Of a DNA stretch of 20,193 nt, positions 13,324 through 20,193 are shown one piece after another (position 1 is the first letter of the stretch; every line of letters starts with the position of its first letter). The stretch is from Bacilli bacterium (GTDB lineage: Bacteria; Bacillota_I; Bacilli_A; RF39; UBA660). The notes below the pieces were generated by a model, which saw nothing but the letters and a program-made list of their open reading frames with translations, did not search any database and was not told the DNA's origin. The position numbers and the translations under genes are program-made. Location of the stretch: NCBI GenBank assembly GCA_028684435.1, contig JAQUFX010000018.1, positions 1-20,193 of the forward strand, given 5' to 3'.

Positions 13324-13338
13324 TGTAAAAAATACAAT
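13324..13338 (+). promoter_or_regulatory. Operator TGTA-N5-TACA (copy 2) overlapping the operon -10
   Basis: TGTAAAAAATACA (13324-13336) overlaps a -10 TACAAT (13333-13338), about 18 bases before the first gene of the operon. The -35 is poor (TTAGGG at 13310-13315). The shared palindrome links this operon to the Nudix-type regulator. Confidence 0.6.
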
Positions 13339-13355
13339 TCGTAGAAAGGAATAAT

Positions 13356-13898
13356 ATGAGAATATGTTTTATTGCTCCTAGTTCATATGGCAAAAGTACT
13401 GCAGCTGAAATAATCCATAAACATTTTAATTCCCAAAATATTAAGATCGCCAAACCCCTTTATGATTTACAAGCATATTTTTATTATTTTATTGAAAAAG
13501 AAATAGGTAATACTCAAGATGGTGAATTATTACAATTTTTAGGTAATAAAATTAGAAAAGAAAATCCAACCTTTCTGTTAGATAGTTTTTATCAACAAGT
13601 ATTAAATTCTAATAATGCGATCATTACAAATGATGATTGCCGACCACCAGATTATTTATTTTTAAAAGAAATGGGTTTTATATTCATTAAAGTAAAGGGA
13701 TTTAAAAGAAAAAGAGGTGATTATGTTGACGCCAACGAAAAAAATAAATTAGAGTGGCAGTGTGAATTACCATGTGATTATGAACTAGATAATACTAGTA
13801 CACTAAAAGATTACGAAAAAAATATTATAAATTTATTAAAGGAGATAATGGAAAATGAAAAAATGTTATATAATACCGACGGAAAGTTGTTCTTGTAA
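13356..13898 (+). CDS. P-loop kinase, deoxynucleoside monophosphate kinase-like
   Basis: 180 residues. The Walker A loop is APSSYGKST (residues 7-15), with Ala in place of the usual first Gly. NAIITNDDCRPPDYLFLKEMGF (about 87-108) follows the pattern seen in phage-type dNMP kinases, where an acidic residue and an Arg are followed by an x-P-x-[DE]-x-x-x-L-x-x-x-G stretch. There is a basic lid-like region (KGFKRKRGDY). The likely reaction is ATP-dependent phosphorylation of a (d)NMP, but the substrate is unknown and another small-molecule kinase is possible. It is the first gene of a five-gene operon, with an AGAAAGGA site, and its last 44 bases overlap the next gene, which means tight coupling. 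The promoter carries the TGTA-N5-TACA palindrome. Confidence 0.75.
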   Translation: MRICFIAPSSYGKSTAAEIIHKHFNSQNIKIAKPLYDLQAYFYYFIEKEIGNTQDGELLQFLGNKIRKENPTFLLDSFYQQVLNSNNAIITNDDCRPPDYLFLKEMGFIFIKVKGFKRKRGDYVDANEKNKLEWQCELPCDYELDNTSTLKDYEKNIINLLKEIMENEKMLYNTDGKLFL

Positions 13899-15057
13899 TT
13901 GTACTTTTTGTATATCAAAGTCTCGAGATTATAAAAATAAATTAAAAGCTAGTAAAGATAATCCTTTTTTAGAAAATGCTAAAGATATACTTAATACTTT
14001 AAAATTAAGAGGAATAAAAAATTTTGAAATTACTGGCGGAGGTGAACCATTTTTAGATGAAAATTTAAGTCATAAAATTTCATTAATAAAAACAATAATT
14101 CAAGATGCTTATATTAAAATATACACGAATGGAAATCACCTGCAAAAAATGGATGGTTTAGATGAGATAAATATTTCAATAGCGCATTATAATGATGAAA
14201 TTAATAAACAAATTATGAATCCGAAAATATATGTTTCTCTTATTGATAAACTTACTTTTTTTAGAAATAATTATCCGGATTTAAAAATTAGGTTATCAAT
14301 TCCACTTTTAAAAGAGGGAATAAATAATGAAGATGAAATAAAAAAATTAATTGAAATTACCGAAAAATTTGATGTTGAATATGTTATCAGAACCATTTAT
14401 CCTCATACTCCTAATTATGAAGAAAATTATGTAAATGTAAATTATAATCATCCCCAGATTAAATATGAAAGAGATAATGATGTAAGTGATTTTAACGAAA
14501 TAATTTGGTGGTCAAATAATGAATTATATGCTAATTGGTCACTTAAAAGAAAAAAACATTTATTTAGTTATTTATTATTAAAACCCGATTCTCAAAATTA
14601 TGTTGGGGAAATTTTAAATCTTTTAGATGAAAAAGATTTTAGTTATTATATGAGGTTATATGAAGATATTAATAAAATTATGTATTTATATCGAGATAAA
14701 GAAATTGAATATCAAGAAATAATTAAAACTCATTTAAAAGCATTATCAATTTTATTTGGTTCAGAATTTATAGTATTATTTTTAAATAAAAAAACAACTC
14801 CTTTAACTATTGAAGAATTAGTTTTAGAAACTAGTAAGTTAAAATATGAGATACGAAATATGTATGCTTTTACTCAAAAGTATAATGGAACAATTAATTA
14901 TGGTAGTAATACTATAGAAGCAAATCTTGTTCATGCTCCTGATTTTGCAGGGAAAAAATTAGATGAAGATATTGATTTTTTAAATCGTCTTAATTATGAT
15001 AAACCGAAAGCAAAAACTCTTTCTTTAGCAAAAAAATATCGGAGTTATAAAGTATGA
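13855..15057 (+). CDS. Radical SAM enzyme fused to an NDP kinase-like domain
   Basis: 400 residues. Residues 1 to about 230 are a radical SAM domain: the 4Fe-4S motif CNCTFC preceded by C12, giving C12-x3-C16-x2-C19, plus TGGGEP (60-65) for SAM binding and YTNG (90-93). Residues about 236-378 read as a nucleoside diphosphate kinase fold: LLKPDSQNYVGEIL (241-254) corresponds to the NDPK start (IKPD...VGEII), THLKAL to the H-x-x-H region, NGTINYG to GTIR-x-x-FG, and NLVHAPD (357-363) to the catalytic N-x-x-HGSD with H360 as the phospho-histidine, then LDEDIDFL. Overall identity to NDPK is low and I cannot confirm it without a profile search. The fusion suggests radical chemistry on a nucleotide, with phosphoryl transfer in the same protein. 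An AAGGAG site lies within the upstream gene. The stop overlaps the next ATG by 4 bases. Confidence 0.82.
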   Translation: MKKCYIIPTESCSCNCTFCISKSRDYKNKLKASKDNPFLENAKDILNTLKLRGIKNFEITGGGEPFLDENLSHKISLIKTIIQDAYIKIYTNGNHLQKMDGLDEINISIAHYNDEINKQIMNPKIYVSLIDKLTFFRNNYPDLKIRLSIPLLKEGINNEDEIKKLIEITEKFDVEYVIRTIYPHTPNYEENYVNVNYNHPQIKYERDNDVSDFNEIIWWSNNELYANWSLKRKKHLFSYLLLKPDSQNYVGEILNLLDEKDFSYYMRLYEDINKIMYLYRDKEIEYQEIIKTHLKALSILFGSEFIVLFLNKKTTPLTIEELVLETSKLKYEIRNMYAFTQKYNGTINYGSNTIEANLVHAPDFAGKKLDEDIDFLNRLNYDKPKAKTLSLAKKYRSYKV

Positions 15058-15581
15058 TTTTAAGTGGTTTAAAAATTGAAAATGAAGTTAAAAAAGGTAA
15101 CATTAATATTTATCCTTTTAAAAAAGAACTTCTTAATCCTAATAGTTATAATTATCACTTAGGTAATATTATATATGAAATGATTGATGATGTAATAGAT
15201 CCTAAAATAGAAAGTAAATATAAAAAAATCATATTAACAGAAAAGGGATATATACTAAAACCACATAGATTATATCTGGCTTGTACTAAAGAAAAAATTG
15301 GCAGTAAAAAATATGTTACTCAACTTATAGGCAGAAGTTCTGTAGGTAGGTTAGGTCTTTTTCTTCAAATTACTGCTCCACTAGGGCATGTAGGGTGTTA
15401 TCATAATTGGACTTTAGAATTAAAAGTTGTTGAGCCGTTAAAAATATATTCCAATATGAAAATAGGACAAGTCACATTTTGGAAAATAAAAGGTAAAAAA
15501 ATAATTACTTATGAAACAGGAAAATATAATAAACATAATAAACCTTATGTTAGTATGTTTTATAAAGGAGGAATTAAATGA
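15054..15581 (+). CDS. dCTP deaminase/dUTPase-family protein, catalytic Glu present
   Basis: 175 residues, about the usual length for Dcd. Family marks: MILSGLKIENEV at the start, LNPNSYNYHLG (27-37), GRSSVGRLGL (93-102) for the triphosphate site, and WTLEL (119-123) with E122 at the position of the catalytic Glu (E138 in E. coli Dcd), then IGQVTFW and a GKYN tail. In the family, this trimeric enzyme deaminates dCTP to dUTP, and some members also hydrolyse it to dUMP. Odd points: the usual GFxG before the catalytic strand reads GCYHNW, and His37-type changes replace the Arg of the RLG motif (HLG here). So the substrate may not be plain dCTP. ATG overlaps the preceding stop (ATGA), and the next gene starts in the same way. 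It is a tandem paralogue of the following gene. Confidence 0.88.
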   Translation: MILSGLKIENEVKKGNINIYPFKKELLNPNSYNYHLGNIIYEMIDDVIDPKIESKYKKIILTEKGYILKPHRLYLACTKEKIGSKKYVTQLIGRSSVGRLGLFLQITAPLGHVGCYHNWTLELKVVEPLKIYSNMKIGQVTFWKIKGKKIITYETGKYNKHNKPYVSMFYKGGIK

Positions 15582-16105
15582 TTTTATCAGGTGATAAAAT
15601 AGAAAAATGCATCAAAAATAATCAAATTAAAATTATACCCTTTAATAAATCACAAATTAATCCTAATAGTTATAATTATCGTTTAGGAGAGTATTTAAAA
15701 GTATATGATGAAAAGCTATTAGATTCAAAAAGAAAACTAAAAACCAAAATAATTAAAATACCTGATTCTGGCATAATTCTATATCCTAATAAAATATATT
15801 TAGGATTTACTGATGAAATTATTGGTAGTGATTATTATGTCCCAATTATTACTGGCAGAAGTTCAACTGGACGTTTAGGTTTATTTGTTCATATAACATC
15901 TGATTTAGTTGATATTGGTTTTCAAGGAAGATTAACTCTTCAACTTCATGCTACTCAACCGGTAAAAGTATATAAAGATATGGAAATTGGTCAGATAATG
16001 TTTTGGAAAATATATGGTAAAATAAAATTATATCAAGGAAAATATCAAAATTCTGATGGCCCACGAGAAACAGAAATATGGAGGGATTTTAAAAATGAAA
16101 AATAA
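15578..16105 (+). CDS. dCTP deaminase/dUTPase-family paralogue, catalytic Glu replaced by Gln
   Basis: 175 residues, aligning with the previous protein without gaps. MILSGDKIEKCI, INPNSYNYRLG (27-37), GRSSTGRLGL (93-102), GFQGRLTLQL (114-123), IGQIMFW and GKYQNSDGP are all family motifs. Position 122, the catalytic Glu of dCTP deaminases, is Gln (LTLQL rather than LTLEL). The triphosphate-binding GRSS and the GFxG turn are intact. It may therefore bind a nucleotide without deaminating it, act on a different substrate, or join with its partner in mixed trimers. All three are inference. The two genes look like a duplication followed by division of roles. It has a 4-base ATGA overlap with the gene before and an 11-base overlap with the phosphatase after. 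Confidence 0.87.
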   Translation: MILSGDKIEKCIKNNQIKIIPFNKSQINPNSYNYRLGEYLKVYDEKLLDSKRKLKTKIIKIPDSGIILYPNKIYLGFTDEIIGSDYYVPIITGRSSTGRLGLFVHITSDLVDIGFQGRLTLQLHATQPVKVYKDMEIGQIMFWKIYGKIKLYQGKYQNSDGPRETEIWRDFKNEK

Positions 16106-16661
16106 GACCATTGTTTATTTTATGAGACATGGTTTAGATGATGAATCTTTTGTTGGAGGATGGAGTAGTGGTGGTCTTAATGATGAAGGAAAATTACAAG
16201 TAGAAAAAAGTGCTGATTTTATTATTCAAAATATTGAAGATATCAACACTATATACCATAGTGGACTTAATAGGACAATAGAAACAACCAATATCATAAA
16301 TCAGGAATTAAGATTACCAGTATTTGAATTAACTGATATAAAAGAGTTAAATAAAGGCATCTTAAATGGTATGAAAGTGGAATTAGCTAAAGGCATATAT
16401 CCTAACTATTTTCCTAATCCTTTAATTAATGAAAGATATCCAAATGGAGAATCACTTCAAGACTTATATGAAAGAGTAGTTAAGTTTTTAGATAAAATTG
16501 AAAATTACAATAAATCTTTATTAATAACTCATCGGGGTTTTATTAATATGATTTATTTTATTCTAAATAATATTAATTTAAATTATAATAAAACTCAGTT
16601 TAATGTTACTCATGGTTCAATCCATAAACTTGAATTAAAAAAGATAAAAAGAATATATTAA
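16095..16661 (+). CDS. Histidine phosphatase (phosphoglycerate mutase-like)
   Basis: 188 residues from ATG 16095, which has GGAGGG 9 bases upstream. The ATG at 16056 is in frame but lies before that site. Motifs: FMRHG with catalytic H12, SGLNRTIET (second Arg), an acidic NGES region and THRG (second catalytic His). These are diagnostic of the histidine phosphatase superfamily, which includes phosphoglycerate mutases, alpha-ribazole phosphatase and several nucleotide or sugar phosphatases. The N-terminus is cytoplasmic, with no signal peptide. As last gene of the nucleotide operon it probably removes phosphate from an intermediate or product. The substrate cannot be told from sequence. No strong terminator follows, so read-through into the MBL gene is possible. 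Confidence 0.88.
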   Translation: MKNKTIVYFMRHGLDDESFVGGWSSGGLNDEGKLQVEKSADFIIQNIEDINTIYHSGLNRTIETTNIINQELRLPVFELTDIKELNKGILNGMKVELAKGIYPNYFPNPLINERYPNGESLQDLYERVVKFLDKIENYNKSLLITHRGFINMIYFILNNINLNYNKTQFNVTHGSIHKLELKKIKRIY

Positions 16662-16690
16662 AAAGATAATATGTAATTTTAATAATAATT

Positions 16691-16699
16691 TGATATAAT
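16691..16699 (+). promoter_or_regulatory. Extended -10 promoter of the MBL-fold gene
   Basis: TGATATAAT at 16691-16699. The start codon is only 17 bases away, so the expected transcript starts within or just before the AAGGTGA ribosome site at 16704-16710. The leader is nearly absent. Confidence 0.55.
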
Positions 16700-16715
16700 G
16701 AAAAAGGTGATTTGA

Positions 16716-17594
16716 ATGTTAGAACAACTAGGTAGTAAAACCTATTTAATAAATGTTACCAATAAAGTTGGTATCTTTTTAATTAATGAAAATGATGTAG
16801 TAATTATTGATACCGGTTTTGATGATCAAGCGGGTCAAGAAATAATGGATCTTTGTGCAACTAAAAAATGGCATATTAAAATGATAGTAAATACTCATAG
16901 TCATATTGATCATATTGGGGGTAATAATATTATTCAAAAAAAAATAAATGTACCGATATATGCTAAAAAAATGGAAAAAGCCATTATTGAAAACCCCGAA
17001 ATAACTGCAGCAATAGCTTTTGGAGGTTATCCTCATAAATATTTAAGAAGTGATTTTTTACTGGCTAAAGAAAGTAATGTTTTAGAATTAACTCCAGAAA
17101 TATTACCAGCAGGTTTAGAAATAATAGATTTACCAGGTCATAATGGTAATATGGTTGGTTTTAAAACAATTGATGATATTTATTTTTTAGCTGATGCCAT
17201 TGGGGGAGAAAGTACCCTTAAAAAATATACAATCCAGTTTAAGTATAATGTTAAAGAATATTTTGAAACTTTAGATTATATCAGAACTTTAAAAGGTAAA
17301 TTATTTGTTCCTAGTCATGGAGAGAATTTTTCACAATTAGAATTAGATTATATAATTAAATTAAATAAGGATGCTTCAGAAGATATTATTAAAAATATCA
17401 AAAAAATATGTCGAAAGAAGATTACTTTTGAACATATATTAAAATATATATTTAAAATTTATCATATTAAAATGGACTTTATTCAAAATACTTATATTGG
17501 AGCATCAATAAAATGTTATTTATCTTATTTATTAGATCAAGGTGAGTTAGAAATAAATATTGAAGATAATATATTATATTGGAGAACTTTATAA
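16716..17594 (+). CDS. MBL-fold metallohydrolase
   Basis: 292 residues. The metallo-beta-lactamase core is at 1-205: THSHIDH (60-66, the HxHxDH zinc motif), H142 (LPGHNG), D160 (FLADAIGG) and H201 (VPSHGENF) complete a two-metal site. Residues about 206-292 form a helical C-terminal extension with no motif I recognise, perhaps a winged-helix-like cap (DQGELEINIEDNILYW). Members of this fold hydrolyse thioesters (glyoxalase II type), lactones, phosphodiesters or other bonds, and the substrate here is open. An AAAGGTGA site and its own extended -10 precede it. It lies 54 bases after the nucleotide operon in the same direction, so it may be partly co-transcribed but need not share the function. 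It ends in a terminator. Confidence 0.85.
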   Translation: MLEQLGSKTYLINVTNKVGIFLINENDVVIIDTGFDDQAGQEIMDLCATKKWHIKMIVNTHSHIDHIGGNNIIQKKINVPIYAKKMEKAIIENPEITAAIAFGGYPHKYLRSDFLLAKESNVLELTPEILPAGLEIIDLPGHNGNMVGFKTIDDIYFLADAIGGESTLKKYTIQFKYNVKEYFETLDYIRTLKGKLFVPSHGENFSQLELDYIIKLNKDASEDIIKNIKKICRKKITFEHILKYIFKIYHIKMDFIQNTYIGASIKCYLSYLLDQGELEINIEDNILYWRTL

Positions 17595-17608
17595 AGTCTC
17601 TTTTTTTA
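17582..17608 (+). terminator. Terminator of the MBL-fold gene
   Basis: GAGAACTTT and AAAGTCTC pair with one bulged A, followed by seven T. The hairpin overlaps the stop codon. Confidence 0.75.
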
Positions 17609-17623
17609 TTAGAAAAATTATTG

Positions 17624-17629
17624 TATAAT
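17624..17629 (+). promoter_or_regulatory. -10 of the phosphoketolase gene
   Basis: A perfect TATAAT, 26 bases before the TTG start. I see no TGTA-N5-TACA palindrome here, so there is no sign that the Nudix regulator controls this gene. Confidence 0.5.
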
Positions 17630-17655
17630 GAATCTAGAATAAAGAGGTGTTTTTA

Positions 17656-19980
17656 TTGAAAACCGAAATTCAAAAATTAGATGAATATTTTCGCGTGCTT
17701 AATTATTTATCATGTGCTCAAATCTATTTAAAAGATAATATTTTATTAAGAAGGCCCCTTGAGCAAGATCACATAAAATCAAAATTAATTGGCCATTGGG
17801 GAAGTGCTCCTGGTCATAATTTTATTTATATGCATTTAAATAGGGTAATTAATAAATATGATTTAAATATGTTTTATATATCAGGACCTGGTCATAGTGG
17901 TCAAGCTTTAATAGGAAATGCTTATTTAGAAGGTACTTATTCAGAAATATATCCTGAATTTACTCAAGATGAAGAAGGCTTAACTAAGTTATGTAAATTA
18001 TTTAGTTTTCCAGGCGGAACTTCAAGTCATGTTGCACCAGAAGTGCCTGGTAGTATAAATGAAGGTGGCGAGTTAGGATATAGTTTAGCTCATGCTTATG
18101 GAGCAGTATTAAACAATGCTGATTTAATAGTTGCTTGCACGATTGGTGATGGTGAGTCGGAAACTGGACCTCTTGCTACATCTTGGCAAATAAATAAATT
18201 TATCAATCCCATAACTGATGGCGTAGTAATACCTATCTTAAATTTAAATGGTTATAAAATTGCTAATCCAACTATTCTTGCTCGCATTACTGAAGAAGAA
18301 TTAAAAAAATATTTTGAAGGTCTAGGTTATAAACCATATATAGTAAGTGGCGAAGATCAAATAAAAATGCATGAATTAATGTCTAAAACGATGGATGAAG
18401 TTATTTTAGAAATTAAAAATATTAAAAATAAAGCTTTATTAACAAATGATTCATCAAGGCCTATATGGCCGATGATAATTTTAAAAACTCCTAAAGGATG
18501 GACTGGTATTAAATCATATCAAGATAAAAATATTGAAGGGACATTTAGAGCTCATCAAGTTCCAGGTTCAACGGGAGGGAAAGTTGATGATTCTAAAATA
18601 TTAGAAGATTGGCTAAAAAGTTATCAAATAGATGATTTATTTGACGAAAAGGGAAGCTTAGTTTCTTATTTAAAAGAAATGAGCCCCAAAGGAAATCAAA
18701 GAATGAGTGCTAATCCACATACTAATGGAGGTTTATTACTTAAAGAATTAATTATCCCTGATTATGCTCCATATACCTTAAAATTTAATAAGCATGGTGA
18801 AATAAAAAGTAGTGATATGAGTGTATTAGGTGAGTATATAAAAGAAGTAGTTAAATTAAATAAAAATTTTATGATATTTGGTCCAGATGAAGCATTATCT
18901 AATAAGTTAAATGCAGTATTTGATGTAACCAAGAGAAAATTTAATGGTGCTATTTATGATTATGATGAATTACTTTCTCATGAGGGACAAGTAATTGATA
19001 GTATGCTATCAGAGCATGTATGTCAAGGTATGCTAGAAGGATATATTTTAACGGGAAGACATGGTTTTTTCCATAGTTATGAAGCTTTTATTAGAATTAT
19101 CGATTCAATGGCTTCACAACATGCCAAATGGTTAAAAATGTGTAGTGAACTTTCTTGGCGAAAAGATATTTCATCCCTTAATTATATTTTGACTAGTCAT
19201 TGTTGGCAACAAGATCATAATGGATATACTCACCAAGATCCTGGATTTTTGAATCATTTAATATCTAAAAAAAGTGAAATAGTAAGAATATATTTACCTT
19301 TTGATGCTAATACATTATTATCATCATTTCATCATATAATTGGAACTAAAAATTATATTAATATTATTGTGGCTTCTAAACATGAAAGACCCCAATGGCT
19401 TACTTTTGAAGAAGCAAAGATCCATTGTGCTAAAGGAATTGATATTTTAACTTGGGCCAGTGATGAAAATCCTGATATCGTTTTAGGTTGTGCTGGCGAT
19501 ACTCCAACCTTAGAAGTACTTGCTGCTAGACAAATCTTGAAAGCAGAAATACCTGAATTAAAAATTAGGGTAGTTAATGTTGTTGATTTAATGAAACTGG
19601 CATCTAATAATAAACATCCTCACGGAATGTTTGATGAAGAGTTTAATTATTTATTTACTAAAGAAAAACCAATTATCTTTAATTTCCATGGTTATCCTGA
19701 TTTAATTCATCAATTAACTTATAAAAGAGAAAACCAAGATATTCATGTTCATGGTTACATTGAAGAAGGAACAATTACCACTCCATTTGATATGAGAGTA
19801 AGAAATAAAATAGATCGTTATAATATCATATTAGATATTCTTAAATATATAAATATTCCTAATGAAGTAAAAGAAAATTTAATTAATAAATTTACTAATA
19901 CTTTAAAATACCATCATGATTATATTAAAGAATATGGAGTAGATATTCCTGAAGTAGAAGACTTTAAATGGAATGAATAA
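17656..19980 (+). CDS. xfp: Phosphoketolase (xylulose 5-P / fructose 6-P)
   Basis: 774 residues from TTG 17656, chosen because AGAGGTG lies 6 bases before it. The GTG at 17647 falls inside that site. Family members are usually about 790-825 residues, so this one is slightly short. Motifs: NYLSCAQIYLKDN, LIGHWGSAPGHNF (catalytic His), ISGPGHSG, EGGELGYSLAHAYGA and the TPP-binding GDGESETGP, later GFFHSYEAF and HQDPGF. The enzyme splits xylulose 5-phosphate (and often fructose 6-phosphate) with phosphate into acetyl phosphate and glyceraldehyde 3-phosphate (or erythrose 4-phosphate), using thiamine diphosphate and magnesium. It is the key step of heterofermentative pentose breakdown and an ATP source through acetate kinase. 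It is a single gene in the cytoplasm with its own promoter and a strong terminator. Confidence 0.97.
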   Translation: MKTEIQKLDEYFRVLNYLSCAQIYLKDNILLRRPLEQDHIKSKLIGHWGSAPGHNFIYMHLNRVINKYDLNMFYISGPGHSGQALIGNAYLEGTYSEIYPEFTQDEEGLTKLCKLFSFPGGTSSHVAPEVPGSINEGGELGYSLAHAYGAVLNNADLIVACTIGDGESETGPLATSWQINKFINPITDGVVIPILNLNGYKIANPTILARITEEELKKYFEGLGYKPYIVSGEDQIKMHELMSKTMDEVILEIKNIKNKALLTNDSSRPIWPMIILKTPKGWTGIKSYQDKNIEGTFRAHQVPGSTGGKVDDSKILEDWLKSYQIDDLFDEKGSLVSYLKEMSPKGNQRMSANPHTNGGLLLKELIIPDYAPYTLKFNKHGEIKSSDMSVLGEYIKEVVKLNKNFMIFGPDEALSNKLNAVFDVTKRKFNGAIYDYDELLSHEGQVIDSMLSEHVCQGMLEGYILTGRHGFFHSYEAFIRIIDSMASQHAKWLKMCSELSWRKDISSLNYILTSHCWQQDHNGYTHQDPGFLNHLISKKSEIVRIYLPFDANTLLSSFHHIIGTKNYINIIVASKHERPQWLTFEEAKIHCAKGIDILTWASDENPDIVLGCAGDTPTLEVLAARQILKAEIPELKIRVVNVVDLMKLASNNKHPHGMFDEEFNYLFTKEKPIIFNFHGYPDLIHQLTYKRENQDIHVHGYIEEGTITTPFDMRVRNKIDRYNIILDILKYINIPNEVKENLINKFTNTLKYHHDYIKEYGVDIPEVEDFKWNE

Positions 19981-20008
19981 AAAAAGATACAAACTTGTAT
20001 CTTTTTGT
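19981..20008 (+). terminator. Terminator of the phosphoketolase gene
   Basis: AAAAAGATACA and TGTATCTTTTT form an 11-bp stem around a 4-base loop. It starts right after the stop codon and can work in both directions. Confidence 0.9.
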
Positions 20009-20011
20009 TTA

Positions 20012-20193
20012 TTGTAATCTCAACCGCACCACTTAATTATAATTTAATTCTATATCATATGCACACTTAAAGTCAAACATTTTTCTTGGCATAGCATTAA
20101 TATTAAATGATATATCATCTAAATATATCTGTGGTGTTAATTTAAACGATGAACCCTTTGGTAGATATCTTCTTACTAATGAGTTCATTTTTT
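20012..20193 (-). mobile_element. IS30-family insertion sequence, 3' end (cut by window end)
   Basis: The minus-strand transposase end is followed outside its stop by TTGTAATCTCAACCGCACCAC (complement strand reading outward), which resembles the terminal inverted repeats of IS30-type elements. The element edge is therefore placed near 20012, four bases after the phosphoketolase terminator. The other end lies outside the window, so target duplication cannot be checked. Confidence 0.7.
20033..20193 (-). CDS. IS30-family transposase, C-terminal part
   Basis: Read on the minus strand from the window end, the frame gives KMNSLVRRYLPKGSSF ... LDDISFNINAMPRKMFDFK and stops at TAA (complement of 20033-20035). 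NSL[IV]RRY[LF]PKG followed by NxxPRK is the C-terminal signature of IS30-type DDE transposases, just around the catalytic Glu region. The usual end is LNNRPRKxLGxKTPxEVF. Here it reads INAMPRKMFDFKCAYDIE, so this copy has diverged in that region and may be inactive. Only 53 residues are visible, and the start and the first catalytic Asp residues are outside the window. Confidence 0.8.
   Translation of the reverse strand, partial: KMNSLVRRYLPKGSSFKLTPQIYLDDISFNINAMPRKMFDFKCAYDIELNYN

Noticed and set aside
13855..15057. Radical SAM protein as a prokaryotic viperin
   Set aside because: A nucleotide-kinase neighbour is suggestive, but the viperin-type motifs around the Fe-S cluster (CNYKCxFC followed by the typical downstream signature) are not seen, and the C-terminal part is NDPK-like instead.
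16056..16094. Upstream ATG start for the histidine phosphatase
   Set aside because: It would add 13 residues that are just the Dcd coding region in another frame, and the GGAGGG site at 16080 points to ATG 16095.

Overview
The window is very AT-rich, uses TGA and TAA as stops (standard code 11), and carries canonical Shine-Dalgarno sites. Most of its promoters are TGnTATAAT-type extended -10 elements. A secreted protein with an NPQTG cell-wall sorting signal, a phosphoketolase, an ArsR-type metalloregulator and an IS30-type transposase end all point to a low-GC Gram-positive (Firmicutes/Bacillota) bacterium, probably a fermentative gut or host-associated one. I cannot name the genus from the sequence.

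Layout. Positions 1-1730 hold two small tRNA clusters (the end of tRNA-Asp plus tRNA-Phe, then tRNA-Arg and tRNA-Pro). Between them lie two convergent genes of unknown function, one of which has four cysteines that could bind zinc. Positions 1689-5077 look like an accretion island behind tRNA-Pro. Copies or relics of the tRNA-Pro 3' end recur at about 1672, 2547, 4425 and 5066. A perfect 48-bp repeat and a perfect 36-bp repeat mark segments that carry one gene each: a membrane/winged-helix gene broken by an in-frame stop, a Hanks-type Ser/Thr kinase with a divergent activation segment and a possible winged-helix tail, and an unknown 174-residue protein. No integrase is visible. A large NPQTG-anchored surface protein follows (5467-7263).

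Positions 7453-9836 are an ArsR-controlled operon: an ArsR repressor with an As(III)-type CxC motif and a perfect 20-bp palindrome at its promoter, an ArsP/YraQ-type permease, a small thioredoxin-like protein with a cysteine-rich tail, and a flavodoxin-like protein. A 53-residue membrane protein with its own promoter comes next. A P2-type cation ATPase follows (9992-12496).

Positions 12576-16661 are the most unusual part. A Nudix/winged-helix (NrtR-type) regulator precedes a tightly overlapping five-gene operon: a P-loop dNMP-kinase-like protein, a radical SAM protein whose C-terminal part reads as a nucleoside diphosphate kinase-like domain, two tandem dCTP-deaminase/dUTPase-family proteins (the second with Gln in place of the catalytic Glu), and a histidine phosphatase. 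Both the regulator promoter and the operon promoter carry a TGTA-N5-TACA palindrome, so the regulator probably controls itself and the operon. Together these proteins look like a dedicated nucleotide-conversion pathway: phosphorylate, modify by radical chemistry, deaminate, dephosphorylate. Its product is not deducible from sequence alone.

The window closes with an MBL-fold hydrolase, a phosphoketolase and, on the minus strand, the 3' end of an IS30-family insertion sequence inserted just after the phosphoketolase terminator.
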